Shown here piece after piece: positions 35,575 to 44,252 of a DNA stretch of 64,000 nucleotides (its first letter is position 1; the number at the start of each line of letters is the position of its first letter). The notes below the pieces were generated by a model. It ran no database searches. It worked only from the letters and a program-made list of their open reading frames with translations, and was not told the DNA's origin. The stretch is from Pseudomonas umsongensis (GTDB lineage: Bacteria > Pseudomonadota > Gammaproteobacteria > Pseudomonadales > Pseudomonadaceae): NCBI RefSeq assembly GCF_002236105.1, contig NZ_NIWU01000001.1:682001-746000 (forward strand). The letters run 5' to 3'. The position numbers and the translations under genes are program-made.

Positions 35575-36440
35575 GCCGCGTCGCAGTCTTGCGCCTGCCG
35601 CTGGCGGTGGACCTGAGCGGGTTCGTCAATTTGTTGCAGCGCATGCAGGTGCCGCATCGGGTCAGCGAGGAAGCCGGTGAACAGGTGCTTTGGGTGCCGG
35701 CCAACATCAGCGACGACGTGCGTGTGTTGTACGAGCGCTATCCGGAGGGCGATCCGGAGCACAAGCTCGATATCCCGATCGCGCAGTCGATTCGCCGGCC
35801 GAACTTCGCCGAGCAGGTACGCCATGGCAAAGCGACCGCGGCGGTGCTGTTGCTGAGCCTGGTCGTCGGCGCGCTGACACTGCTGGGCGATAACCTGAGT
35901 ACGTTGCGCTGGCTGACGTTTCTCGATTTTCGCGTGGTCGGCGAGTACATCCATTTTGTGCCATTGGCCGACAGCCTGGCAGCGGGGCAGTGGTGGCGCC
36001 TGGTGACACCGATGCTGATTCACTTCGGCTTCCTGCACCTGGCCATGAACGGCATGTGGTATTGGGAGCTGGGGCGTCGTATCGAATCGCGACAGGGCAG
36101 TGTCAACCTCATCGGCCTGACCTTGTTGTTCAGCCTCGTGTCCAACTATGCCCAGTTCGTGTTCAGCGGGCCAACCCTGTTTGGCGGATTGTCCGGGGTG
36201 CTGTACGGCCTGCTCGGGCACTGCTGGATTTTTCAGGTTTTGTCGCCCAACAGCGCCTATCGCCTGCCCCGAGGGGTATTGGCGATGATGCTGATATGGC
36301 TATTGTTGTGCATGTCCGGACTGGTCTCGATGATCGGTTTCGGCGAAATAGCCAACGCGGCCCACGTTGGCGGGCTGCTCGTCGGATGCTTGACCGGTTT
36401 GTTGGGTGGTTTGTACAACCGCCGTAAACTGGCCGTCTAA
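35571..36440 (+). CDS. Rhomboid family intramembrane serine protease
   Basis: 289 residues from ATG 35571, overlapping the phosphatase stop by four bases. A cytoplasmic N-terminal domain (~95 residues) resembling that of GlpG precedes six helices. The catalytic dyad is visible: Ser208 in GGLSGVLYG and His265 in AAHVGGLLVG. The oxyanion Asn lies in HLAMNGMWYW and the L1 loop ends in WWRLVTPMLIHFG. It cleaves membrane-embedded substrates. Confidence 0.94.
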   Translation: MSRVAVLRLPLAVDLSGFVNLLQRMQVPHRVSEEAGEQVLWVPANISDDVRVLYERYPEGDPEHKLDIPIAQSIRRPNFAEQVRHGKATAAVLLLSLVVGALTLLGDNLSTLRWLTFLDFRVVGEYIHFVPLADSLAAGQWWRLVTPMLIHFGFLHLAMNGMWYWELGRRIESRQGSVNLIGLTLLFSLVSNYAQFVFSGPTLFGGLSGVLYGLLGHCWIFQVLSPNSAYRLPRGVLAMMLIWLLLCMSGLVSMIGFGEIANAAHVGGLLVGCLTGLLGGLYNRRKLAV

Positions 36441-36474
36441 AACTGTTATGTGATTCAAAGAGCGCGGAGACCCA

Positions 36475-36735
36475 ATGTCCTCTTTTAACGAAATGATCAA
36501 GAACATCACCCCGGATATCTACCAGAGCCTGAAACTGGCAGTGGAGATCGGTAAATGGTCCGACGGTGGCAAGCTCACCGCCGAACAACGCGAACTGTCG
36601 TTGCAGGCGATGATCGCCTGGGAAATCAAGAACCTGCCTGAAGAAGAACGTACTGGCTACATGGGGCCGCAGGAATGCAGCTCCAAATCGATTCAAGTAC
36701 CCAATATCCTGTTCAAGTCGGATGCCATCCATTGA
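36475..36735 (+). CDS. DUF1315 / YeaC family protein
   Basis: 86 residues with the family block MIKNITPDIYQSLKLAVEIG then LSLQAMIAWE. Cytosolic, function unknown. Its stop overlaps the likely start of the DUF2797 gene. Confidence 0.9.
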   Translation: MSSFNEMIKNITPDIYQSLKLAVEIGKWSDGGKLTAEQRELSLQAMIAWEIKNLPEEERTGYMGPQECSSKSIQVPNILFKSDAIH

Positions 36736-37562
36736 TCGAGATTGGCCGCGGTGCAATCAGTAAAATGTCGGCGCGCCTGGACGGGCCGAATGTGCAATAT
36801 GCCTTTCGCCTGGGCGATCTCGAGGTGCCGGTCAATCCGTTGATCGGCACCACGGTGCGCCTGGAATACCTGGGGGCGATCCACTGCACCCATTGCGGGC
36901 GCAAGACCAAGACCAGTTTCAGCCAGGGCTACTGCTACCCGTGCATGACCAAGCTGGCCCAGTGTGATGTGTGCATCATGAGCCCGGAACGCTGCCATTT
37001 CGACGCCGGTACCTGCCGGGAGCCGGAGTGGGGCCAGACGTTCTGCATGACCGATCACATTGTCTACCTGTCGAATTCTTCCGGGGTAAAAGTCGGCATC
37101 ACCCGCGCCACCCAGCTGCCGACCCGATGGATCGACCAGGGCGCCAGCCAGGCGTTGCCCATCATGCGCGTCGCGACCCGCCAGCAATCAGGCTTCGTCG
37201 AAGATCTGTTTCGCAGCCAGGTCGCCGACAAGACCAATTGGCGTGCCTTGCTCAAGGGGGACGCGGTATCGGTGGACCTGCCGCAGATCCGTGACCAGTT
37301 GTTCGACAGCTGCGCCGAGGGCCTGCAAGGCTTGCAGGAACGATTCGGCCTGCAGGCGATCCAGACTATTGCCGACGTCGAACCGCTCGAGATCCGCTTC
37401 CCGGTCGATCAGTATCCGGCGAAAATCGTCAGCTTCAACCTGGACAAGAACCCGATTGCCGAAGGCACGTTGATGGGGGTCAAGGGCCAATACCTGATCT
37501 TCGATACCGGCGTGATCAACATTCGTAAATACACGGCTTATCAGCTCGCCGTGCATAGTTAA
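36732..37562 (+). CDS. DUF2797 family zinc-ribbon protein
   Basis: 276 residues if it starts at TTG 36732, whose last two bases overlap the DUF1315 stop. Family members begin at IEIGRGAISKM, which favours this start over the ATG at 36675 inside the previous gene. A metal-binding region has CTHCGRKTKTSFSQGYCYPC, then CDVCIMSPERC and the TCREPEWG motif. A GIY-YIG-like part (VYLSNSSGVKVGITR) follows. A nucleic-acid role is plausible but unproven. Confidence 0.87.
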   Translation: MIEIGRGAISKMSARLDGPNVQYAFRLGDLEVPVNPLIGTTVRLEYLGAIHCTHCGRKTKTSFSQGYCYPCMTKLAQCDVCIMSPERCHFDAGTCREPEWGQTFCMTDHIVYLSNSSGVKVGITRATQLPTRWIDQGASQALPIMRVATRQQSGFVEDLFRSQVADKTNWRALLKGDAVSVDLPQIRDQLFDSCAEGLQGLQERFGLQAIQTIADVEPLEIRFPVDQYPAKIVSFNLDKNPIAEGTLMGVKGQYLIFDTGVINIRKYTAYQLAVHS

Positions 37563-37572
37563 GGACTCCAGC

Positions 37573-40230
37573 ATGCGCACCGAACAACCGAAGATGATCT
37601 ACCTCAAGGACTATCAGGCGCCTGAGTACCTGATCGACGAAACTCACCTGACCTTCGAGTTGTTCGAGGACCACAGCCTGGTCCATGCGCAACTGGTGAT
37701 GCGCCGCAACCCCGAGCGTGGTCCGGGCCTGCCGCCGCTGGTGCTGGATGGCCAGCAGCTGGAGTTGCTGTCGGTGACCCTGGCCGACCGCGAGCTGGGC
37801 CTTGCCGATTACCAACTCACCGAGAATCATTTGACTCTGCAGCCGACCAGCACCACGTTCACGGTCGATACCAGCGTCAGGATTCACCCGGAAACCAACA
37901 CCGCGCTGGAAGGCCTGTACAAGTCCGGCACGATGTTCTGCACCCAGTGCGAGGCCGAAGGCTTCCGCAAGATCACTTATTACCTCGACCGCCCGGACGT
38001 GATGAGCACGTTCACCACCACGGTGGTCGCCGAACAGCACAGCTACCCGGTGCTGCTGTCCAACGGCAACCCGATCGCCAGTGGTCCTGGCGAAGACGGT
38101 CGCCACTGGGCGACCTGGGAAGACCCGTTCAAGAAGCCGGCGTACCTGTTCGCGCTGGTGGCCGGTGATTTGTGGTGCGTCGAAGACACTTTCACCACCA
38201 TGACCCAGCGTAATGTAGCGCTACGCATTTATGTCGAGCCGGAAAACATCGACAAGTGCCAGCACGCCATGAACAGCCTGAAGAAATCCATGCGCTGGGA
38301 CGAAGAGGTGTATGGCCGCGAGTACGACCTGGACATCTTCATGATCGTCGCCGTGAACGACTTCAACATGGGCGCCATGGAGAACAAGGGCCTCAACATC
38401 TTCAACTCCAGCGCCGTGCTGGCGAAGGCCGAGACCGCCACCGACGCCGCGCACCAGCGGGTCGAGGCCATCGTTGCCCATGAATACTTCCACAACTGGT
38501 CGGGCAACCGCGTGACCTGCCGCGACTGGTTCCAGTTGTCGCTCAAGGAAGGCTTCACGGTGTTCCGCGATTCCGCCTTCTCCGCCGACATGAACTCGGC
38601 GACGGTCAAGCGCATCCAGGACGTGGCCTACCTGCGCACCCACCAGTTTGCCGAAGACGCCGGTCCCATGGCTCACGCGGTACGGCCGGACAGCTTCATC
38701 GAGATCTCCAACTTCTACACCCTGACCGTGTACGAAAAGGGCTCGGAAGTGGTCGGCATGATCCACACCCTGCTCGGCGCCGAAGGCTTCCGTAAAGGCA
38801 GCGACCTGTATTTCGAGCGCCATGACGGCCAGGCCGTGACCTGCGATGACTTCATCAAGGCCATGGAAGATGCCAATGGCGTCGACCTGACTCAGTTCAA
38901 GCGCTGGTACAGCCAGGCTGGCACACCTCGTTTGGCGGTGAGCGAGTCTTATGATGCTGCGGCGAAAACTTACAGCCTGACCTTCCGCCAGAGCTGCCCG
39001 CCGACCCCGGACAAAGTTGTAAAACTGCCGTTCGTGATTCCCGTCGAACTCGGCCTGCTCGACAGCCAGGGCGGTGAAATTGCCCTGCGTCTTGCCGGCG
39101 AAGCGTCGGCGCAGGGGACTTCCCGGGTCCTCTCGGTCACCGAAGCCGAGCAGACGTTCACCTTCGTCGACATCGCCGAACAGCCGTTGCCTTCGCTGCT
39201 GCGCGGTTTCTCGGCACCGGTGAAACTGAGTTTCCCGTACAACCGTGACCAACTGATGTTCCTGATGCAGCACGACAGCGACGGCTTCAACCGCTGGGAT
39301 GCTGGTCAGCAACTGTCGGTGCAGGTGTTGCAGGAACTGATCGCCCAGCAGCAGAAGGGCGAAGCGTTGGTACTGGATCAGCGTCTGGTTTCGGCCTTGC
39401 GTACCGTGCTGTCCGACGAGACGCTGGATCAGGCAATGGTCGCCGAAATGCTGTCGCTGCCAAGCGAAGCGTACCTGACTGAAATCAGCGAAGTGGCCGA
39501 CGTCGAGGCGATTCACACCGCCCGCGAGTTTGCCCGCAAGCAGCTGGCCGATGCGTTGTTCGAAGGCTTGTGGCTGCGTTACCAGGCCAACCGCGACCTG
39601 TCGAAAAAGACCCCGTACGTGGCCGAAGCCGAGCATTTTGCCCGTCGCGCACTGCAGAACATTGCGCTGTCGTACCTGATGCTCAGCGGCAAGCCCGAAG
39701 TGCTGGCGGCGACGCTGGAGCAGTTCGACGCCTGCGACAACATGACCGAACGCCTGACTGCGCTCGCCGTGCTGGTCAACTCGCCATTCGAAGAGCAGAA
39801 AGCCAAGGCACTGGCCAGCTTCGCCGATCACTTCAAGGACAACCCGTTGGTCATGGACCAGTGGTTCAGCGTCCAGGCCGGCAGTGTGCTGCCGGGTGGC
39901 CTGGATCGGGTCAAGGCATTGATGCAGCACCCGGCGTTCAACATCAAGAACCCGAACAAGGTGCGGGCCCTGATCGGCGCGTTCGCCGGGCAGAACCTGA
40001 TCAACTTCCATGCGGCGGATGGCTCCGGGTATCGCTTCCTGGCGGATCTGGTGATCGAGTTGAACGGCTTCAACCCGCAGATCGCTTCGCGCCAACTGGC
40101 ACCGCTGACTCGCTGGCGCAAGTACGACAGCGCCCGTCAGGCGTTGATGAAAGGCGAACTGGAGCGCATTCGTGCTTCGGGGCAGTTGTCCAGTGACGTG
40201 TTTGAGGTGGTGAGTAAAAGCTTGGCTTGA
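37573..40230 (+). CDS. pepN: Aminopeptidase N
   Basis: 885 residues, the normal size for bacterial M1 aminopeptidase N. The GAMEN motif is at 267-271. The zinc site HExxH is His303-Glu304-His307, with the third ligand Glu326 (SLKEGF). A beta-sandwich N-domain and a helical C-domain flank the catalytic part. It removes N-terminal residues from peptides in the cytoplasm. It starts 10 bases after the DUF2797 stop and ends at a terminator. Confidence 0.98.
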   Translation: MRTEQPKMIYLKDYQAPEYLIDETHLTFELFEDHSLVHAQLVMRRNPERGPGLPPLVLDGQQLELLSVTLADRELGLADYQLTENHLTLQPTSTTFTVDTSVRIHPETNTALEGLYKSGTMFCTQCEAEGFRKITYYLDRPDVMSTFTTTVVAEQHSYPVLLSNGNPIASGPGEDGRHWATWEDPFKKPAYLFALVAGDLWCVEDTFTTMTQRNVALRIYVEPENIDKCQHAMNSLKKSMRWDEEVYGREYDLDIFMIVAVNDFNMGAMENKGLNIFNSSAVLAKAETATDAAHQRVEAIVAHEYFHNWSGNRVTCRDWFQLSLKEGFTVFRDSAFSADMNSATVKRIQDVAYLRTHQFAEDAGPMAHAVRPDSFIEISNFYTLTVYEKGSEVVGMIHTLLGAEGFRKGSDLYFERHDGQAVTCDDFIKAMEDANGVDLTQFKRWYSQAGTPRLAVSESYDAAAKTYSLTFRQSCPPTPDKVVKLPFVIPVELGLLDSQGGEIALRLAGEASAQGTSRVLSVTEAEQTFTFVDIAEQPLPSLLRGFSAPVKLSFPYNRDQLMFLMQHDSDGFNRWDAGQQLSVQVLQELIAQQQKGEALVLDQRLVSALRTVLSDETLDQAMVAEMLSLPSEAYLTEISEVADVEAIHTAREFARKQLADALFEGLWLRYQANRDLSKKTPYVAEAEHFARRALQNIALSYLMLSGKPEVLAATLEQFDACDNMTERLTALAVLVNSPFEEQKAKALASFADHFKDNPLVMDQWFSVQAGSVLPGGLDRVKALMQHPAFNIKNPNKVRALIGAFAGQNLINFHAADGSGYRFLADLVIELNGFNPQIASRQLAPLTRWRKYDSARQALMKGELERIRASGQLSSDVFEVVSKSLA

Positions 40231-40274
40231 TGACCGTGTGAGCGAGTTTTTTCGCAACGGCTGTTGAAATACTG

Positions 40275-40308
40275 AAATGCCCGTATCTTGCGCTACGGGC
40301 ATTTTTTT
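40275..40308 (+). terminator. pepN intrinsic terminator
   Basis: AAATGCCCGTA / TACGGGCATT stem with a CTTGCGC loop and a seven-T tail, 45 bases after the pepN stop. It also marks the edge of the accessory island. Confidence 0.92.
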
Positions 40309-40313
40309 GTGGC

Positions 40314-41618
40314 TTATACGGTGCCGCGATTGAATGTAAGTTCCAGCGGGTTGAAGAGAGATCTGAAGAAGTCGTCGACTGTGCGGACGGCCATTTTGTC
40401 TTCCGAGGTCAACTGCGTCGACTTGAATCGCTCAATCATCTGTTGATCGATCGTTCGAATAGCTCTGACAACCGTTCCATATTTATCCGCATCTTTCGGA
40501 TGGTCCGCAGTCAACTTATCAGCGAACGTCGTCAGGCAATCCAGAACCGAGGAAAAAAACGCATCCGGGTAGAGGCCTGCATTACTTGGTAGATAAGCAG
40601 TATTAAACAAGTAATTCAACGTGGTGGAAAACTCGCGAATAATGGCGAGATTATCGGCGAGCGTGGTGTATTTGGCTTCATCACAGAACGGGAATGATTC
40701 AATCTGAAATGGCGTCTCGCTGTTTATCTTGAGTTGTTGGGCATAGGTGTAGGTTTGTCGAAACACCGCGGCGGGCGTACCGCTGACAATAACCGTGCCG
40801 AGTGGTTTTCCACCCTGAATGTCACGGTTGATGATGTCCGCGACGTTAATTGCGTTTTGACCGCTGTTGGTCGAGAAGGGGTCAACTGTGATCCGTTGTG
40901 GGGCGATGCCTTTTTCCATCAGCAACTCTTTAAAGCGGTCACCTTCGGTTTTGTTGGTCGCGATGGCATGGCGATCCGTCGTGCCGTGGCCACCGAAGCC
41001 GCTGGTAATAAAGTTGATGTGCTTGCTGTCCGCGAGTTTGTCGGCGATGTATGAGACATAGGTTTCGTCGTTGTTGCCGTTCAACACTATGTAGCTGCCC
41101 GGCGTGTCATGGCTTTTTATCCAAACGGCCATGTCGCTCTTGGAAGGGCTGAGTGAAGTGACTTTGCTGTTGTCGACGGTCAAGGCAATCGGTGAGGTGA
41201 GTACTGATAGACGACCCTTTGTAGCGTCGCCCAAGCTGGACTGAATGCGTGTGGCCAGTTCTATCTGCGGTGAGTTGCCTGCAGGTTTTAGTTCAGCGAG
41301 TTCATGCCCTTCCTTGATCAGGTTGCGCATGGTGAGCGCGGTGTTCAGGATGGTTTTCGCATTGGCCAGAGTCTGTTCGAGTGGCTTCGCCGCGCTGTCA
41401 TTCGAATAAGGGCGCGCCACGGTGATTAGGCGTCCGGAGGTCAAGACATACCCATTGGGAACAGTGAATTGATTGAGCCGATTGTTCTTGGTCAGCACTA
41501 ATTCAGCTTTTCCTTGGCATGCTTTATCCAACCCTTTTGAAACAGGTGTGGAGCCCGTTGGTTGGGAGCAGCGTTCGAGAGACTGACTGGATGAGGAGCC
41601 GTTTACCGAGGAAATCAT
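40314..41618 (-). CDS. YdcF/SanA-fold (DUF218) protein, candidate secreted effector
   Basis: 434 residues from ATG 41618 behind GAAGG. The N-terminus MISSVNGSSSSQSL is Ser-rich and free of acidic residues for 14 positions. Its first 16 codons align with those of the coiled-coil gene at 42108-44144 (8 of 16 residues and most bases). Residues ~165-300 match the DUF218 layout: SYIVLNGN, FITSGFGGHGTTD, Glu225, GIAPQRITVDPFSTNSGQNA and GTVIVSGTPAAVFRQ. Ordinary YdcF/ElyC/SanA proteins are ~200-260 residues, membrane-anchored and lack such flanks; here there is no membrane helix. The helical C-terminal ~140 residues are unassigned. Composition is AT-richer than pepN. Export is inferred only. Confidence 0.6.
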   Translation of the reverse strand: MISSVNGSSSSQSLERCSQPTGSTPVSKGLDKACQGKAELVLTKNNRLNQFTVPNGYVLTSGRLITVARPYSNDSAAKPLEQTLANAKTILNTALTMRNLIKEGHELAELKPAGNSPQIELATRIQSSLGDATKGRLSVLTSPIALTVDNSKVTSLSPSKSDMAVWIKSHDTPGSYIVLNGNNDETYVSYIADKLADSKHINFITSGFGGHGTTDRHAIATNKTEGDRFKELLMEKGIAPQRITVDPFSTNSGQNAINVADIINRDIQGGKPLGTVIVSGTPAAVFRQTYTYAQQLKINSETPFQIESFPFCDEAKYTTLADNLAIIREFSTTLNYLFNTAYLPSNAGLYPDAFFSSVLDCLTTFADKLTADHPKDADKYGTVVRAIRTIDQQMIERFKSTQLTSEDKMAVRTVDDFFRSLFNPLELTFNRGTV

Positions 41619-41652
41619 TTCACGCCTTCATGGTTAGTAAATTTGAATCAAA

Positions 41653-41682
41653 ATAGGGCGGGGGCAATTCGATATCTGTCAA
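41653..41682 (-). promoter_or_regulatory. Candidate promoter of the YdcF-fold gene
   Basis: Bottom strand TTGACA (41682-41677), 18-base spacer, CCCTAT (41658-41653), 35 bases before the ATG. The same TTGwCA-N18-CCCTAT arrangement lies 36 bases before the coiled-coil gene, although the spacers have diverged. Confidence 0.5.
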
Positions 41683-41705
41683 AAAACGATCATGACTACA
41701 GTTCG

Positions 41706-41950
41706 GCGCTGCTGCTTTTGCTCTCGCATCGCGACGACTCTGTTCTTACGGGCGCCCCCCCGGTTGGCTTCGGTCCCGCCGCAGACGAATCACGTCCCGG
41801 TTTTTCCTCCGGTAACTGCGCGAGCGCCACAAACTCCTCTTATCCCTGGCAAACGAAATTCACCGCTTTCGCAATGGGTGTGGGGACTATCGGACGGTCG
41901 TTGTTTGCGAGAGGGCGGCTGGATGAGGCGCCAATTGGGGAAGGAATCAT
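41706..41950 (-). pseudogene. Broken 5' copy of the coiled-coil candidate effector gene
   Basis: The bottom strand from ATG 41950 repeats the first ~80 codons of the gene at 42108-44144 with high identity. An in-frame TAA at 41842-41840 stops it after 36 codons. A 2-base insertion in a C-run near 41752-41760 shifts the frame further on. The copy ends abruptly at 41706, 87 bases before the YdcF-fold gene. Its own upstream region is copied too (to 42058). Confidence 0.85.
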
Positions 41951-42058
41951 TTCTTGCTGTCCATGGGGAGTCAATGCGCGCCACCATAGGGGAACGACAA
42001 GTCGGCTTCTGACAAAAAACGCTCATCGATACAGTTCGCTGGACTGCGTGAATCAGCC
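41706..42058. repeat. Duplicated 5' cassette, copy (353 bp)
   Basis: This segment matches 43902-44252 (351 bp) across promoter, leader and N-terminal coding part. Matching stops at both ends without terminal inverted repeats. Confidence 0.9.
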
Positions 42059-42107
42059 TGGCTTGGTCCTGATGCCGCGCAGTGCCAGTCACTGCGCGGC
42101 GAACGGG

Positions 42108-44144
42108 TTACGGCAGCGAGAAAATTTTCGTGGCCAGTTCCTTGTCGATGTGGCCGCGATAAATGTCGATTTTCTGGTGAGCGTTTTGTGCCTTGGCCAG
42201 TGCCGTGGCATTGGTTTCAAAGCGCTGATCTTTGGTTTTCAGGCTGGCGGCGGTGTAATCGGCGTTGGCATCACTTGATGTTTTGTAATGAAAGTGCGCA
42301 TACCACAATGGCCGATTGTTATTGTTCATCAGAACGTATTCCTGCAAAAAGTCCTGGCGTCCGGTTTTCAGTTGTATGCGTTCGCCGATTTTTTGCGGGT
42401 GAACCTCCTTGTGACGAAACAGATACTCCACGGCTTCGCTGGTAGGGGCTTGGGCCAGGGATATTTGGATACGCAGTTGCGTTGCTTTTTCCTTGATTGT
42501 TCCAGCCGTGAGCCGCAGGTCTTTGACGAGGTCGGCATCCTTCTGCGAGTTTGACGGTGCGTTTTCGTGGCGTTCCAGGCGGTCCGCATAGTCGATCAGA
42601 TTCTGTGCCGTGTTCTGCAAGCTCTCTTCGATTCCCTTTGGATGGCCCGCCCCTCGTGCGTAGCCATCGAATTTGTGCACCAGCTCATCGATTTTCGCCA
42701 ACGCCTTTCGAGCATCGCCCTTGAGTTGCGGGTAGGGAGTCACGCGCGCTTTCGGTGCGGTTTTACTCGCTTCGACGATTTCCACCCAGGCATTCGATTT
42801 ATCTTCGCGGAACGAGGCCAGTGGCTGGTCTTCGAAAGGGCTTCTGACGTCGACAATGTCTGTGCCCTGATTGGCAACTCGAGCCCGAACCTCTCCGATC
42901 AATGTGCCTTTGACAGTGTGGATGACCCGCTTGCGGGAGGGTGATGTAGCGGGAAGTTCGGCTTTCGATGTCGGGGACGGCGTTTCAGTGTTCTTCAGTT
43001 CATCAGCCAGACGGTGCTCGGCATCGTCGCGCAATTGTCCAACGATTTCACACAGATGGGCGAACCGGTCCGGCTGCAATTCATCGGATCTCAGGATGCC
43101 AATACTGGTGAGCCCTACCATGGCGGTGTCGTAGTGTTTGACCAGGTTATCCAGTACGGCAATACGATCGTCGCTTTTATAGTGCTTTGAGATTTGAAGC
43201 TCAATATAGGACGAGAACAACAACTGCAGGGGTGCCATAACGTCAAGCAGTGCTGCTGACGTGTCGCTGCCAGGCTCCTTGGCGCCGAGAGAGGTCAAGG
43301 TGGTCAGTTGGCAGACCTTGGTACCCAGCACGCTAATTTCATTATCGGGCCTGTTGCTGGTCAATCGCTCCCAGGCCTCGGCCCCCTGGTGCGACATCCC
43401 TTGAAGTTGGCGAAGACGGCTCCCCACCTCCGTATGAAGCTTGATCAGCGTTTCGTAGATTTCGCAGAGTTCACCCATGTATTCCAAAAAACCATCCACT
43501 ACGACAGTACCTTCGGTTAGCAGGGCTGTAGCGAGCTGCACCTCATCACTATTGGAATGGGTGTACTTGCATTTAGCTGCTTCGAGATCCAGGCCTTTAA
43601 TGGTGATTTGCGCATAAGCATTGTTGATCAGATTTTCCTGCAGCTTGCACCCTAATTGGGCAATGTCAGGAGCAACCCTCAAGCCAATCAATTCCGTGGT
43701 CACGTCCAGCAGCGTGACATAGCTTGTGCTTTGAGCGTCCAATACGACGGCGTAACGTTGTCTGAACTGTGCCCGTTCCTGTTCGGAGCACGATGGATCG
43801 TTCATTTTGCTCTGCATGACGTTGTATGTGATATCAACGCGCTTTTGCATCTGTTTCTGTTGCCCCAGCAACTTCTCCAGATCTTGCATTAGCCCTGCGA
43901 AGCGCTGCTGCTTTTGCTCTCGCATCGCGACCACTCTGTTCTTACGGCCACCCCCGATTGGCTTCGGTTCCGCCGCAGACGAATCACGCCCTGGTTTTTC
44001 CTCCGGTGATTGCGCGAGTGCCACAAACTTCTCCTGTCCCTGGCAAACGAAATTCACCGCTTTCGCAATGGGTGTAGGGACTATCGGACGGTCGTTGTTT
44101 GCGAGAGGGCGGCTGGATGAGGCGCCAATTGGGGAAGGAATCAT
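42108..44144 (-). CDS. Coiled-coil-rich unknown protein, candidate secreted effector
   Basis: 678 residues from ATG 44144; a TTG eight codons upstream is possible. The start MIPSPIGASSSRPLANN is Ser/Pro-rich, with no acidic residue until position 18. Residues ~70-130 are charged and helical (MREQKQQRFAGLMQDLEKLL, KQMQKRVDITYNVMQSK), and further helical segments follow around 190-360. A Pro/Ser/Thr linker near 395-415 is followed by VIHTVKGTLIGEVRARVAN and a C-terminal part with GERIQLKTGRQDFLQ and RPLWYAHFHYKT. No membrane helix, signal peptide or known catalytic motif is seen. I recall that XopP/RipH-type effectors also end in a similar aromatic block, but cannot confirm homology. AT-richer than neighbours. 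Confidence 0.6.
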   Translation of the reverse strand: MIPSPIGASSSRPLANNDRPIVPTPIAKAVNFVCQGQEKFVALAQSPEEKPGRDSSAAEPKPIGGGRKNRVVAMREQKQQRFAGLMQDLEKLLGQQKQMQKRVDITYNVMQSKMNDPSCSEQERAQFRQRYAVVLDAQSTSYVTLLDVTTELIGLRVAPDIAQLGCKLQENLINNAYAQITIKGLDLEAAKCKYTHSNSDEVQLATALLTEGTVVVDGFLEYMGELCEIYETLIKLHTEVGSRLRQLQGMSHQGAEAWERLTSNRPDNEISVLGTKVCQLTTLTSLGAKEPGSDTSAALLDVMAPLQLLFSSYIELQISKHYKSDDRIAVLDNLVKHYDTAMVGLTSIGILRSDELQPDRFAHLCEIVGQLRDDAEHRLADELKNTETPSPTSKAELPATSPSRKRVIHTVKGTLIGEVRARVANQGTDIVDVRSPFEDQPLASFREDKSNAWVEIVEASKTAPKARVTPYPQLKGDARKALAKIDELVHKFDGYARGAGHPKGIEESLQNTAQNLIDYADRLERHENAPSNSQKDADLVKDLRLTAGTIKEKATQLRIQISLAQAPTSEAVEYLFRHKEVHPQKIGERIQLKTGRQDFLQEYVLMNNNNRPLWYAHFHYKTSSDANADYTAASLKTKDQRFETNATALAKAQNAHQKIDIYRGHIDKELATKIFSLP

Positions 44145-44252
44145 TTCTTGCTGTCCATGGGGAGTCAATGCGAGCCACCATAGGGGAACGACAAGTCGGC
44201 TTCTGACAAAAAACGCTCATCGATACAATTCGCTGGACTGCATGGATCAGCC
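43902..44252. repeat. Duplicated 5' cassette, parent copy (351 bp)
   Basis: Intact source of the segment repeated at 41706-42058. It covers the upstream region, the promoter-like element, the leader and the first ~80 codons of the coiled-coil gene. Confidence 0.9.

Noticed and set aside
38221..40302. 693-residue frame opposite pepN
   Set aside because: Antisense shadow of a high-GC gene; pepN has full M1 motifs and this frame has none.
40314..44252. Island as a prophage remnant or toxin-immunity locus
   Set aside because: No integrase, attachment repeats, phage structural genes or small immunity-type gene; segment ends lack terminal inverted repeats.
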